Below are positions 34,801 to 50,437 of a stretch of DNA of 64,000 nt, piece after piece; position 1 is the stretch's first letter, and every line of letters starts with the position of its first letter. The stretch comes from Ulva prolifera (lineage: Eukaryota; Chlorophyta; Ulvophyceae; Ulvales; Ulvaceae), in NCBI GenBank assembly GCA_023078555.1, contig CM041201.1:2983713-3047712 (forward strand), written 5' to 3'. The notes beneath the pieces are model-generated. The model worked only from the letters and a program-made list of their open reading frames with translations. It made no database searches and was not told the origin of the DNA. The translations under genes were made by a program, and so were the position numbers.

Positions 34801-37800
34801 TACGCTCTAGATAATTAACATACCGCAGCTATAGAGCTGCTGCAGCATACCTGTTGTGGCCGCTCCCAGTCCACCAGCGCCACGTCCGTCACCTGCGTCT
34901 GTACGTACACCATGTGGAGCACAGCCAGCCCGAGCCCAAACGCCGAAAGGATCACAGTCAGCCTGAAGTCCTCGAGCTGGTCGTTGGGGATGGCGTACAG
35001 GAAGGAGGCCTTCTGGCCCTGGAAGACGACGAAGGAGTGCAGGGAGAGCACCATCGCCACGGCTGCGAGGCCGAGCCCGACACACAGGCCGAGCTCGCCG
35101 AGCAGCTGCAGCAGGAACTCGTACTCCCCGTCGGCGCCTGAGCCCCTGCGCCGTTCCTACACATGAGCAAACAGAACCAGGATGGGATGCCATCCATTCG
35201 GTGAACGCAGCAACGCTGGACGTTTTTGTGGATAGCCCCTGAACTACTGTTTTTTAGGACAGGTTAAAGAAAGACCGACCACAACAGGCATGCTGGATCA
35301 GCGCAGAAGGGCGATGGAAATGAGGAGCCGGTGTATGGGTGCAGGTTTCAGCAGGTACTGAGACGGAGCAAGGCGCCAGTAAGCAGAGCCACCGAGCAAG
35401 CCAAAGGAGCCCGCTGCAGAAAGCTGCAAGTCCTGGTCGATAGCTGCTTGCAGCACCGCAGTGCCGACGCCTCACTCAACACAATGCTTGCTCAAGCCGA
35501 CCCTAGGGCAGGCAGTGATCCCGGGATGGCAGGTGTGAGCAGCACACACCTTCCACTTCAGCGCCCGCAGGAAGCCGGTTGCGAAACCCAGACTGAGGAA
35601 GATGCCCATGCAGATCTCCCACGCATCCCAGAACTCTGCTGTGACCGCTGCGCTGTTGAGATACTGTACCTCGAATTTGGCCGGGCGGCGTTGCAGTTCC
35701 TCCCCGGCGCTGGGCACAGGGACCGCAGAGTACTCCAGGTACAGCCGTGGAGGCCTGATCTTGTACCGGGCTGCCTCTGACATCTGCAGCGCCATCGCAA
35801 TCCTCAGCAGGCTGCCTGTGACAGTGATGGCACACTCTGCCGCAAGGGGTGCTTCCGCTGGTGCCCTGGCACCGCTGGCATGGTGGCTCACCCAAAGGGC
35901 GCCTTGCCCAGATGAAGGCCTCACAGCATAGAGTTTCATGCCCGTCGTCATGATCACCCTCACCACCCCATGACAAATCTAGGACAACCTCTACCACTTT
36001 TCATACGTTGGGGTGTACAAGGCTCGCACGGTGCAGCAAAGAGGGCAAGCTGTTTCAAGCAGACAGAAGCTGGCATCTGCACGGAGCCCACCTGGATGAC
36101 CAGCCTGACAGACGACGCATACTGCACCCACGCTGGAGTCTCCTCTTCCGCTGCACGGCCGAGCTGCGTGTCGATCATGAAGAACCGCCGTGTCAGCTGC
36201 GCCTCCTCCTGCCGGCCACTCCTCTGGATGTTCTCAATGATGAGGGGCACCGGGTAGAGCACCGGCCGGCCGTAAAACTGCTGCTGCTGGAGCGACATCG
36301 CCTCGATGTCAGCCATCGAGGCGTCCTCCAGGCCGTCCACGTAATACAGGTCAAACAGCAGCGTCTCGTTGGCGCCCTGCTGAGCCGTCCGCATGAGGTC
36401 CAGAACGTCGAGCGTGCACTCGTTGGTGAAGTCTGTGCCTACATTCGCCCATAAGTCTGCCCTTGCCAGCTTGTTGCCACACACCTGCGCAGCAGCACCT
36501 GGTGTATGCTGTTCTCAGGGCAGGCAAATTCTGGCAAGCTGACGCGGTGATACATCCCACGCTTCGCCCAAGGAGAATTTAGTTAGGTTGATGACATATG
36601 AGCATTGTTGCGCTATGGCCATCCACTCCATGACAGGCACACAGTACCTGCCACAGACCAATTTGGAGAAAGCAATTCAGACATCGTCTGGTCAGACCAG
36701 GGGGGGAAGCTGACGCTTGGGCCTGCCTCGATGACTGGGCATGGCAGCTGCTACACTGGGGTCCTGATGCAATACACACAGGTGGCTATGGTGTGGAGTA
36801 GAGTCTTGCAGGCACATGGCAGCGACTGCAGCCCGATGTGCATCAGCAGGACTGCACACCTGTGTCTGCAGCTCAAGCGGGAAGAGCCCCAGGTACGTCC
36901 CAGAGAGAGTGTACGTCGCCAGCACAAACATGAGTTTGGAAACTGATCGGGACTGCAGTGACCCGCCGCGGAACTGCAGCTCTGTGTTGACACCGTTCGA
37001 GTCCAGTGCAGTAGTGCTGATTCCGTTGGGGTAGTATAGCCAAGGCAGCGACTTGGTCCACCCAATGGCTTCTAGTATCTCATCCGGGCGGTAGAGGTCT
37101 CTGTTACGGATGCGAGACAGCTCGTCGTACACGTTGCATGCTACAGAATCGCTGCAGCACAGCCACGGGCATGGTCAACACAGCTACCGAAGTCCTATGC
37201 TCACAGATGGAACAAAAAATGTGAGTTGGCAGTAGGTGTTACACACAAGGGCATTATCGTGCGTGTGCCGCACAGGCACCAGTACGTTGGAAGCTGCTAT
37301 GCGTTTTCATCTGTTGTGTCTGGAGCAGGTGTGGGGGCTCTCACAAGTTTGATGATTGTGGGATGTGGCATCCACATTGCACAATCAAGCACACAGGCAC
37401 ACACAAGACTATCCAAGCACACTTGCACATTCAACAGCAGCATAAATCGCACCTGCTGTATAACTGTAGCACGCACAGGTTGCCGACCGAGTTGCAGCTT
37501 TCAGGGCCGCCTGTATCATGGCACTCGGTGACAGCTTTCTCTAGGTGGTCCTTCAGAGCTGCCGAGACGGGGACTGTGACAACCAGACTTTGCGCTGAAG
37601 CAGCGCTTGTCTGGACAGGTGGGGCCCCTTCAAAAGGTGTGGTGCTGGATCCGAGTCGGAGAGACTCGAGAACTCGTTTGAGCGGGGCCTGGTCGGAGCA
37701 GCGTACGTCAGCGGGCAGAGCTGTTGGGCAAACACACTGTGAGCGGCTATTGATTACTTTGGGGTACTCGCAGAAGGGGCAAGAATTGCTGCCAGCCTCC

Positions 37801-38346
37801 ACTTTGGCAGAGCACACGATGCATCGCTGTAAGTATGTGCCGTTGGCTGCTTGGAGGAGCGAGCCATCGATGCCACGCTCTGTGATGAGACCCAGCTCAT
37901 CTTGATTATCTGTGCACTGGCATTCTCCACCAACAAGCCTTGCAGGCCGGTGGTTGTCGCTGGAGGAGGTGTCACATTGGACACAGCGATGGCCATCAAA
38001 TGAAGATGCACTGTCACACTGTTGACACGTTCCAAAGGCGGTTCCATCAAATGCAGAAGTGGGAAACGTGCGCCGGAACCCTTGATCGCAGCCACAGTCC
38101 CACCTGACAGTCTGCAATCACTCTGCAGGTCAACTCGAGGAGTGGCTCGTTCCCCAGGAGTCACTGGGACAACAAGCAGCTCAGCACCTGATTTGAGCTG
38201 CAAACGCTGCACATCAGACCTGCGGTGTCATAAATAGAGCCATCCGGACAGCTGTTGAATTCATGCACCCAAGAGAAGCCCTGGCTGTGTACTATGACAG
38301 CCATCAGCAGTGTGCATCCTGCGAATGTGAGCGCGGTCCCTTGCAT
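31854..38346 (-). CDS. TMEM67: Meckelin, ciliary transition-zone membrane protein
   Basis: Meckelin (MKS3) is part of the MKS module of the ciliary transition zone, which gates protein entry into the cilium. Ten exons, all phases consistent: 38346-38188, 38111-37453, 37151-36860, 36484-36092, 35783-35550, 35156-34851, 34618-34490, 33908-33697, 32866-32551, 32171-31854; 1005 residues against about 995 in humans. Signal peptide, then a cysteine-rich ectodomain (SCPDGSIYDTAGLMCSVC, DCGCDQGF, GTCQQCDS, RCVQCD, RCIVC, CPFCEYPK, SVGNLCVLQ), a beta-rich part (LPWLYYPNG, LTRRFFMID), and several membrane segments starting near residue 560 (GIFLSLGFATGFL, VGLGLAAVAMVLS, TVILSAFGLGLAVLHM, SVIILILLFEG, GTLLLIVICQV, YFCNTSLFIL, VMLLCALDLS). 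WERPQQ, CWRSIFIANAF and the terminal ARSALVDKRFLV match conserved family positions. No other ciliary gene lies next to it. Confidence 0.94.
33981..34020 (+). repeat. Interspersed repeat family B, copy 4
   Basis: GTGTGAACAAGGATCAAGGC followed by GGCAAGGCGGGCAGGACCGA, inside a meckelin intron and antisense to the gene. Confidence 0.6.
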
Positions 38347-40753
38347 TGTCAGCTGTCTGCCTGAGCAAGGCTACCTGGAAGGCTTTGTTAGTATGCTGAG
38401 CTCCTGTATTTTGATCTCCATGCCGGATTGTGGCAAAACTGAACCCCTGTCATTGATCATGGAATACAAGCGCTTCAGGCCCAGACAGGCGCACTGGCCT
38501 TCGATAGCACCAGTCAATCATAGCCAAATGTTCCTGTCGCTGCCACCACCTAGAGCTAAACGCTTAACGCTTGGTAGTTTAAGCAACGGTCTGCATGGCT
38601 GCCACTGGGATTTCGAATTGAACCGATGCCACGTTCCGCGTGCACACCCAAATTTGAAAGCCCGAACCTGCTTATTCTGCTCACCAAATCTGCAAACCTC
38701 CGTTGCTATCCTTCTCTGACAGGATTTCTTTCGGAATGAGCTCTGATCAGTGCGTTTGCTAGATCAGCTGAGGAACCGCGGCCGCGATTCCTCAGAGCGA
38801 GCGGGCTGTTGGCCACGCAAATCGCTGTTCAGAAGATGGCAATTACAGCTGCAACATGCATGCACCCAACATCGTGCCCCGAAATCGATGCACCGAGCAC
38901 CGATTCAAGTTTCGGGACTGCGTGCAGATCACCTGCTCGCTTTCCGTCGTATTGTGTTGGGATTGGTGGCATCTCGTGCCAACAAGGCCTTCATGAACTG
39001 GCCACCTCCCTATGCCAGCTGATAGCTGCAGTACCAGGCTGACAGGGCAGGCAGTTGCTTCGTCTGCTTTGCGAAGGCTGGTGCTGTCTCGAGTGAAGCA
39101 TGATGCCCAGCTATATTCACAACTGCATACATCACTGGTAGGCATTGCTACGGAACTACACCCGCTATCGCTCCTTAGAGAGAAGCCACACCCAGGGGTC
39201 ACAAGCTGTTTTCAAGCCGAGTGAGGAAGCCACCTTGAGTCGCCGCTGTGTCGATGAGCTGCAAGGTGATGTGCGCAAAGCGTCTGCCTGCTGGCCTGGA
39301 CAACAAAGCAGCTTCTCTTATCAAGACAACCCATACGCAGTATTAGCCGTATGCGAGTTTCATCGCATTTACGATCGTCATGCCAACGTAAGTGTCATGG
39401 TACATGATTCGTGCCACGACCTGCCACGACCTGCAGCACTGCCTGAGAACATGTGCAACCCAAGTACTCTGTAAGGCTGTCAATATGTCACCGTTTCAAG
39501 ACCACACTGCAACTACTGGGATGCACATTGTGGTGGTTCCATGTTGCGGATGTCTAGCACTCCATCAATCAATCCTCGAGCACTCCAGCGCTGCAGTGGC
39601 ACTCTGACGGTGCTAGGCTGCAAAGCAGTCCTGGTCCCTGTTACCAGCTGAGTCGCACAGGCTGGACGGAGATCATTAAGCCGCGCAGCGGACTGCTGCT
39701 GGCATGTCTGGCTGGCAGTACACGTCGAGAGCCCCCAGTATGCGCCCAAAATGCGCATGCGGACAGTGGCCAGAGGAGGCGGCCGCACAGACACACAAAC
39801 ACTCAGAATCGTGTAAGATCACGATCGCCGTGCCGCATAGACACCGCAAGACACGCCCCGGCCCGGCAGTATCACCGCGGGGTGGCCCTGGCCACAGCGC
39901 CGCCCATGCCTCCTCCGCGTGCAATCGGAGAATGGATAAGGTATACAGCTCTCCGATTCAGAAGAATGGAAGCATCCGGGGCCTGCAGTGCCGAGCGGCC
40001 CGGCGGAGCTTGCCCCTGCCAGCTGCAGCCCAGGGGGCCCTCGAGGATCCGCTGGCGACACGAGTGCATGTTGGGCGCGAGGCGATCAGGAGTCTGAGCA
40101 GTTGCGGATATGGCAACACGCAGAGAGCACACATGTGCTGGGAATTCTTAAGCAGAGAGGGGTGGTAGCGAGGAATGGTTGAAGGGGGTCACGACCAGCG
40201 GCCGTTGATGCAGGTGCAATGCTGCTCCGCACGGCTCTGCTCCCTGCAGCTGCGTTGCCGGGTGGCATTTTGCGTCTTTGCAATTGAGGCAGTGGCCTGT
40301 CGAGGCCACTCTGCTGGTGGCGCAGCGCTCAGTTCCCTCCGCGAGCATGTACGGCGAGACGCCTAAGTGGTGCGTTGTCTAGACCTTATCAAACAAACAG
40401 CTGTCTGTTGCGCTGTTGCAGTGAGGCTGTGTGTGTGTGGCTGTTGATTCGGCATGCAGTTCTGCAGAGGTGCTTTCGCGGTGTCAGTCTGTGGCCGTTC
40501 ACTAGGAGTACTCCTCTGTTGCGCATCTGTGTATTGCACCCCATTTTGGGGAACGCGGCTGCAGTTCCCAAAAATGCTAACCAGCAGCTGTTGCATATGC
40601 ATGCCCTCGTGCACAGGCCCGCGCGTGCCACAGCACCCCACACCTCAATTGCAAGTGCACTCATGATAGCTGACGATCCGTTCAGAGTGCGGTTTTGCCC
40701 GCATGCATTGTAGCTTGGCGCTTGCGGCATGATCATCAGCGTGCTTGCTAGCT
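38347..40753. other. Region upstream of meckelin without a recognisable gene
   Basis: No domain is evident in any frame. The meckelin promoter must lie in the first part, but I see no clear TATA element. Confidence 0.4.
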
Positions 40754-41827
40754 GAGATTCGGTTTTGGTGTTTGTCTTCTCCCGTTCACTCTTTTATCAT
40801 CAGCGTGCATGCTAGCTGGCGTGAAGCCGGCCGGCAGGCGGGAAGCGGCGCGGCTCAGGAGCGCGTCGGGGGGGCCTGCAGGTGCCTTCCTCTCCGCTCT
40901 GCCGGGCGGTGTTCTCACCCTGGGCGACGACAAGTTTGTCCTGGCGGTATGGCACCGCCTGCGATTCCGCGTCGACGGGATCCTGACGGACGTCCCCCCC
41001 CCCCCCCCCCGCCCCCCTCCTCCGTGCAAATGCAGTGCAGGTGTCGCCGCCGAGCCAGACCACGCCATGGTCTACAAGAAGGTAGCAAAGGAGACCCAGA
41101 TGCGCAATGATAACCTGGCTCGCGCCTTGCGCCTGCAGCTGGTCGCCTCTTACGCAGGACTGCAGTCCGCGCTGGAGTCGCTCTACCGTGCCCTCGCGAG
41201 GGGCGCGGGTGTGGAGCTGAATCGCCGCGGGGACATCGTCGTGGTCATGCCGTGCCTGGAGATGGCGGCCGTGGATGTTGTTGTCACACATGCGTCGGCG
41301 GCCTCGTACGTGGCCGCTGCGGCGCGAGAGACGGGTGCGACGGCGGAGCGGGCGGAGGACAGGAAGCGGGACCGCTTCCGGCGGGACGTGCCTGCCATGC
41401 CGCGTTCCGGTTTGTTACGTTTGCAGTCGAATCGTGTGGCTTCATGGGCAAGGCTGCCGTGAGGTTTGTCGGTCAGTTGGGCCCCCCCACGTGGGCCCCC
41501 CCACCTGGGCCCCCCCACGTGCACGGGGGGAATGTGGCCGCTGCCAGTGGGCACATCTCCAAAGGCGCGTTTGTCCAGTGGGCGCTGTGGGTGTTGTCAG
41601 TGTCAATGCAGCGTGGCAATATTAACGCGGATATGTATCGGAAGTCCGGGCTTGTCATCTCTCGGGAGCAGGGGTTGCGGTATGATGCGGGCCTAGAGGA
41701 CGCGATCCTGCCGGACTGAGGTGTGAGTGCGGTTGTAGAGTTCGTGTGTGTGTGAGTGTATGTTGATGTTGATTCGGATGAGATTCGGTTTTAGTGTTTG
41801 TTTTCTCCCATGCACCCTTTTGTAAAC
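40754..41827 (+). mobile_element. Decayed retrotransposon 3' end between direct repeats
   Basis: A coding remnant (40809-41719) of a retroelement polyprotein lies between two imperfect direct repeats of about 43 bp. The left one is at 40754-40796 (starts GAGATTCGGTTTTGGTGTTTG), the right one at 41780-41822 (starts GAGATTCGGTTTTAGTGTTTG). They differ at about six positions. This could be two tandem 5'-truncated LINE copies sharing a 3' tail, or the flanking repeats of an element of another class. No reverse transcriptase core is left in the window. Confidence 0.6.
40809..41719 (+). pseudogene. Retroelement polyprotein C-terminus, frameshifted
   Basis: The first frame (40809-41462) carries a damaged zinc motif CKCSAG ... 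DHAMVYKK, where the last ligand expected as Cys is Tyr, and RRGDIVVVMP ... AAVDVVVTHA ... AERAEDRKRDRF, the layout of the nuclease-like C-terminal domain found behind the reverse transcriptase of several retroelement groups. Around 41400 the reading moves to another frame, which continues FRFVTFAVESCGFMGKAAVRFVG and, after a GGGCCCCCCCACGTG-type tandem insertion at about 41480-41525, ISKGAFVQWALWVLSVSMQ, SGLVISREQGLRYDAG and a stop. A C-rich run near 40990 encodes an out-of-character poly-Pro. The frame change and insertion mark it as dead. Confidence 0.7.
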
Positions 41828-43415
41828 AGCTGGCGTACGTTAGTACGTTGCAACGTTGCACACCGGCCGCGGCAGATTGCCCCCGAGTGGGCCCCGCATT
41901 CACACATATGATATCTCTAGAGATATGCAGTGGCATCATGCAAGAAACTTCTTACTGCCGCCGTCACATGCATGTAGCCTGGATCTGGAAAGACCAGGCG
42001 CGCGGATCGTTGCGATGGCCTAGCGTGCCGTGGCGCGCGCGGACATCGATCAGCTGCTGGAACTCATCCGAATCGACACCGATGCCGAGTTACACACACA
42101 GCAGTGATGCCGCAGGCCGCAAGCATGTCGGCCTGCGCGTCTGTTCAGGCGTTGAGCGTCTTCATCTCATGAGGCTCTGAAACGACGGAATTTGCCCGAA
42201 AACGTGTACACGTTCACACCTGCAACGACAAGTTCGCTGACAACACCATGCTGCAGCCCAAACGTGAACGAGCCACACGCGTCATCCGCCGTGATCCTGC
42301 AAATCCGAGCCATGCTTCCGATGAGCACTGCTGAGATCTTCTTCGAATGGAAACGACTAATGCGCAAGTGCACCATGGTCACGCTCGCGCGCTGCCCAGT
42401 CGTCTCAAGACGGCGGAGCTCGTGTTCCATTGATACACATCTTACGTCAGCAGTATACGTAGCTGCATGTGCTGTCATCCCGTCCAGGCCTGCACAGCCG
42501 ACGTGGCTGTGGCTTGAGTGTGCCCAGTTGTCGTTCCCGATCTTATGCTTGTACTAGTACTGCGCGCTGTTCCTGGGATGGTACCTGCCTCCTCGTCTCT
42601 GTAGCACATCCGACATGTGGTACCCGAAACGGTGTGCAGCACATGTGCGCATACTGTACACTGTGTACAGCTTACACTGAGCTCATCGACATCGCAACAC
42701 CCATGTATGCGCGGCTTAGCCCGGTCTTGTCAGTCGGGCTAGCTACTTCTCAGGCGGTACTTGAACGTTCCTACACAAAGAATTGATATTATGGGCCTTT
42801 TGTAGCCCTGTGCGCGGGGCTGAGACAAACGAGGCTGAGCCAACGTGCATCGATATCTCTGCGCGGGGCGATTGCAAGGGCTGTCATCATGCCACCACCT
42901 TGAGCACTGCCGTTTGCAGCATGTGAATCAGCAGCCGAGTCAACATAGCTTGACCATCTTGTCTCATTCAGTATGCGTCGTGCATAGCCATGCCTTTGCT
43001 GACTCCTGAGCTGCAGTACTAGTGCCGTGTTCGAAATCTCTCACGTGCACACGCGCACTGTCATGTACTGTCGAAATCGCGCCTCAACATTTCGCGCCTC
43101 CGACCTGATGCGCACTGCAGCGCCAGGCCATCCGGTTGCAGAAAGGGAGAGAGTTTCACGAGCAATCAGCACTCAACGGTGCACTGGGTAATACTACAAA
43201 ACGTGTGTTATCTTCGAGTGGACGATTGACTGGCCTGGTACACAATCCAAACGTTGCGCCCTTCTCGTGTAGCCGCTTCACTAGGCAACAACCTGATACA
43301 GGCGCCTTGGATGTTCTGTAAGCGTTTAGAGAGGAGCTGAAGGGCCTGGCCACCAAGGACGCAGGGCTAACCGCTCTGGTTACATAGCGATTGGAATCGG
43401 CAACGTGCAGTTAGC
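41828..43415. other. Region upstream of UDP-glucose epimerase without a recognisable gene
   Basis: No domain in any frame. The epimerase promoter should lie at its right end; I see no clear core element. Confidence 0.4.
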
Positions 43416-47004
<3,589 letters not shown>

Positions 47005-47848
47005 CGGGCACCGCTGCATGCGGTGCGGCTGTGTAGAGGCTGTTCGAACAGGCAGGGGAAGGAGGCAGGAGCATGTGCTGGAGCCTACGATGCATTCGAG
47101 GCTTGTGCGAGCAGCGGACGTGCTGGCTGCTATAACCATGTAGCGAGGCCGTCTCGTTGCAGTTCCCTGTGAGAGCCAGCAATTGAGAAATGAATTCCTT
47201 GAGGCAAGATCTGTTGTGGGTCGCATGGATCGGATATGTGAATGGATCCAGCGGGATGAGGCCAGTGTGTCCAGCGAATTGCACTTGGCTACCAGTGGCC
47301 TCCGTAGCGACGCAAGTTGCGCATCTGTGTAGTGTTCCGGTGTGAAATGATGTATGTTTCAAGGGTGCAGATTTGTATGGTTAGGCATGTGCCATATTGG
47401 GCAGAAGGGTAAATATGTGCCTGCAGCTTCGAGTCCAAATACATTCTGCAAGTCATCGCCCGCTCCCGTGCTTCTCACGACCAAGGGCTGTCAGCTGCTC
47501 GTGTAGACCTGAGGTGCATTGTACGTGCGCATCGACATGGATCATGCCGACGGTTCTACAAGCGGTTTCCTGTCGCCACCGCACAGCGTCGTCACGTACC
47601 GCCCAACAACGCTGATCTGGACAGCACGATCACATATCGCATACGAAGCTCCACATCGAATGACTTGTCGGTATAACTCTGCCCAAGACAGGTGCAGGTC
47701 AACCTGTGTAGACAAGTGTGCTCCGCACCCCACGCATTTATTGTCAACAACGAGCAATACAAATAATTGCATACGCTTGTATTCAAACGTCAACACCTCT
47801 CCACTCTCAGACTGGACGGGGCCCAACTTCCGTCAGCGGTCATCTGCG
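47005..47848. other. Epimerase 3' flank and UXT promoter region
   Basis: No gene is evident. I find no TGTAA close behind the epimerase stop. The right end must hold the UXT promoter and 5' UTR. Confidence 0.4.
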
Positions 47849-48429
47849 ATGGCGACCGGCAACACTCCAGATGCTACACAGAAGAAGATCATTGCTTACG
47901 AGAAACGGGTCACCGAGAGATTACAGCCTGACCTGCAAAATGCAACAGATAGGAGGCAGAATCTCATGCAAGAAAGAACAGACTATGAAGATCTACTCAG
48001 TAATGTGCAACGCATGTTGAATGAGGTGAGCTGTCCTCCCTGCTGCACACGCCACGCCTGACGCTGCAGTCTCCACTCTGGATCACTTGTTGACAGTGAC
48101 CATCTGGCCTCAAAGTGATTGAGCTTGTGCAGAAGAAAATAAAAGGCTTTGTGGATCCAATTACCACTCGCGTTCCGCTGGGATCAGATGTGGAGGCTCA
48201 AGCGCTCATTGAAGATGCGGAGACTATTTTCATCAAAACTCATCTGGGATTTTGGGCAGAATGTAGCCTGGACGAGGCACCCAAGTTTATTCAAGTGCAT
48301 GTGACTGACCTGGATCGTCGGATCAAGGTCGAGGATGCCCGCATCGCCAGTATACGAGCTCATGTGAAACTTACTCTCCAGGCTCTGGGTGAGCTGAACC
48401 AATGGCCCATGAAGCCTGCTGATGCCTAG
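47849..48429 (+). CDS. UXT: UXT-type prefoldin-like protein
   Basis: UXT is an alpha-type prefoldin-like subunit, in animals part of the URI/R2TP co-chaperone assembly and a transcription cofactor. Two exons, 47849-48025 and 48133-48429; 157 residues, the length of human UXT. The N-terminal coiled coil runs YEKRVTERLQPDLQNATDRR, then the beta-hairpin core LGSD ... ETIFIKTHLGFWAECSLDEAPKFI, and the second coiled coil DLDRRIKVEDARI ... LQALGEL. The phrase GFWAECSLDEAPKFI corresponds to GFFLELTLAEALKFI in animals. The acceptor at TTGTGCAG/AAG (exon start 48133) is chosen because AG sites further upstream bring in a TGA at once. The gene follows the epimerase by about 850 bp on the same strand. 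Confidence 0.86.
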
Positions 48430-50437
48430 TATTCAAGTCACAGTCAGCGAGCTCAGCTGTGTCACTACTGCTACTCAAAGGAACCCCAAATGCCGAATCC
48501 CAACTCTCACTGCCAAATGGAGGATCCTCCTGCAGAGCTGCAGTGATCACGTAAGGCTCTGCACCACTCTGGTATATTCCGCTTCCTGCATTGCTACTTT
48601 TGGAATCTGTTCCTGCACCACAGAATGCAGATCGGCAGGTGCTGAGTATCGTGTGGTGCAGGCTCGCAGAAGGAGTTCAATTTTGAGTTGGCTGCAACTA
48701 TGGGACCACAAGAGAGGAAGAGGCTATGGCATCGAGATAGGCTGCAACAAAGTTGCTGTGCAGCCATTTATCAATACAGTGTGACACATGTCCTGGACAG
48801 GTTCCGGGGTCAATCGCAGATTGAGCTGCTTTCATGGTGCGACATGCCTACAGCGAAATACTGAGTTATAGGGCACTGTGCCTATGGTGAAGCACGCAGT
48901 ATCACATCTCTCCAGGGGCAGCTATGATGGATAGTTACGTCTTTGCGCACTTCTGTGATAACTGAGAGGCATCTGTAAAGCACTTCCAACAGCACAATCA
49001 GCCAGCTGCGACTCCGCCACCATCACCTGGTCCATGCCAAGGCGCCACAGCAGGATAACACCTGATGTGATCGATTTCAGTTGTAGCTTGCAAGCCACAT
49101 AGCGGATGTTAGCCAGTCATACATGCATTTGTGTGCCATGCCAGCGGAATTGGGCAGATGATTCGTCGCATCTTCAACTGCTGAGCATCATTGTTGGTCT
49201 GGCTTTGAGTGGGATCGAGCCCTTGTTCCTGAGGGCATGTTGTGGCCATGCTTCAGAGTGATCTATCATAGGTGTGCTGTGCTGGGTGTTCTTCATGTGA
49301 GCGCTGTGTAAGGCCGGGCTGTCGCTCCTGGGCCGCGGTTCTGTGGCCCTGCTTTCTTGAGGACCTGACATGGCTGTACTGTGTCACAAGGACAAAGGCA
49401 GCAAGGCGGGCAGCACCGCGAAAGAAGCAAACAGACGAAGCAAGCACCCAGACACCCACGCACGCAACACCCACCACGCCCAGAAAACCCATCACGCGCA
49501 GCAAACGACACAGATCCGCAGACCGCCAAGCACACACGCACGCACAGACCCCATGGCCCACACACAACACAACCGTCAACACCGTACCGCCCGCCGCCGT
49601 ACGACAGGGCCGCGCCCAACACACAGATGCCCGAAGCCGCCCATCCTGGCCGCCCGATGACCGGGGGCCGCCCCAGTCCCAAACCCCACAGCACACCCCG
49701 GCAGCCCGGCCCACGCCGCACCGTACCCAGGACGATGCAGCGCCCAAGCCGTCTCCGCAGTCCCTGCACATGCCAACGAAGGCATCCCGCACGTCCAGCG
49801 GACCCGGCCTAGCTGGAGTTAGAGGCCAGGCTGTACTGTGGGAGTCTGGAGGTTGTGCCCCGGTACGTGCCAACTGTGCCCTGTTGCATTATGCACGATG
49901 AGCGGAGTGGCTTGGAGAACGACAATACCTGATGCTTATTAGCCACAGAAAGCAGGAACCGTCTGGGATGCTGTGCTCAGGCGACGGTTGGCCTCGACGT
50001 GTGCTCATAGCGAGCAAGAGTGGTCGAGGCCAGCAGACGGAATATGATCAACTGTAAATGAAGTTCTGACGGAGGAAGGGAACGCCTTGCGGCAACGACA
50101 GATTAGTGTCGACAGTGGCAAAGCTGACGAACGCCGCGGTGCAAGCCAGGCCATGGTGCGCAAAATACGTTCCCGACATCGCGGGTCCAGGACACGCGCG
50201 TGGTTGGTGTACTATGGCATACTACCGACATGCAAGCTGCAAGTTTGGCCACGCACCACTAAATTGTCAAGGGCGACGATTCACACGCATCAGTGAGGAG
50301 GCACATGGGGTGCTCCTTACAGACTCGTCATGCAGAGGGCAAAGACACGTGCAGTTCTCGCCACATCCGCATCTGATTGCCGATTTTTGATTTGCTAGAG
50401 CATTGTGGTGCTGGTCGAGCTAGCGCTTCATCAAGCT
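48430..50437. other. Region between UXT and the ARM/BTB gene
   Basis: Around 49253-49901 long frames run on both strands at once through CA/AC-rich low-complexity DNA; this is a composition effect and I call no gene. The region carries a family-B repeat at 49381. Confidence 0.5.
49381..49440 (+). repeat. Interspersed repeat family B, copy 5
   Basis: GTGTCACAAGGACAAAGGCA followed by GCAAGGCGGGCAGCACCGCG. It is the cleanest version of the core shared by the five copies. Confidence 0.7.

Noticed and set aside
49253-49901. Overlapping long frames on both strands (about 206 and 209 codons)
   Set aside because: They run through CA-rich low-complexity DNA open in several frames; codon content is not protein-like.
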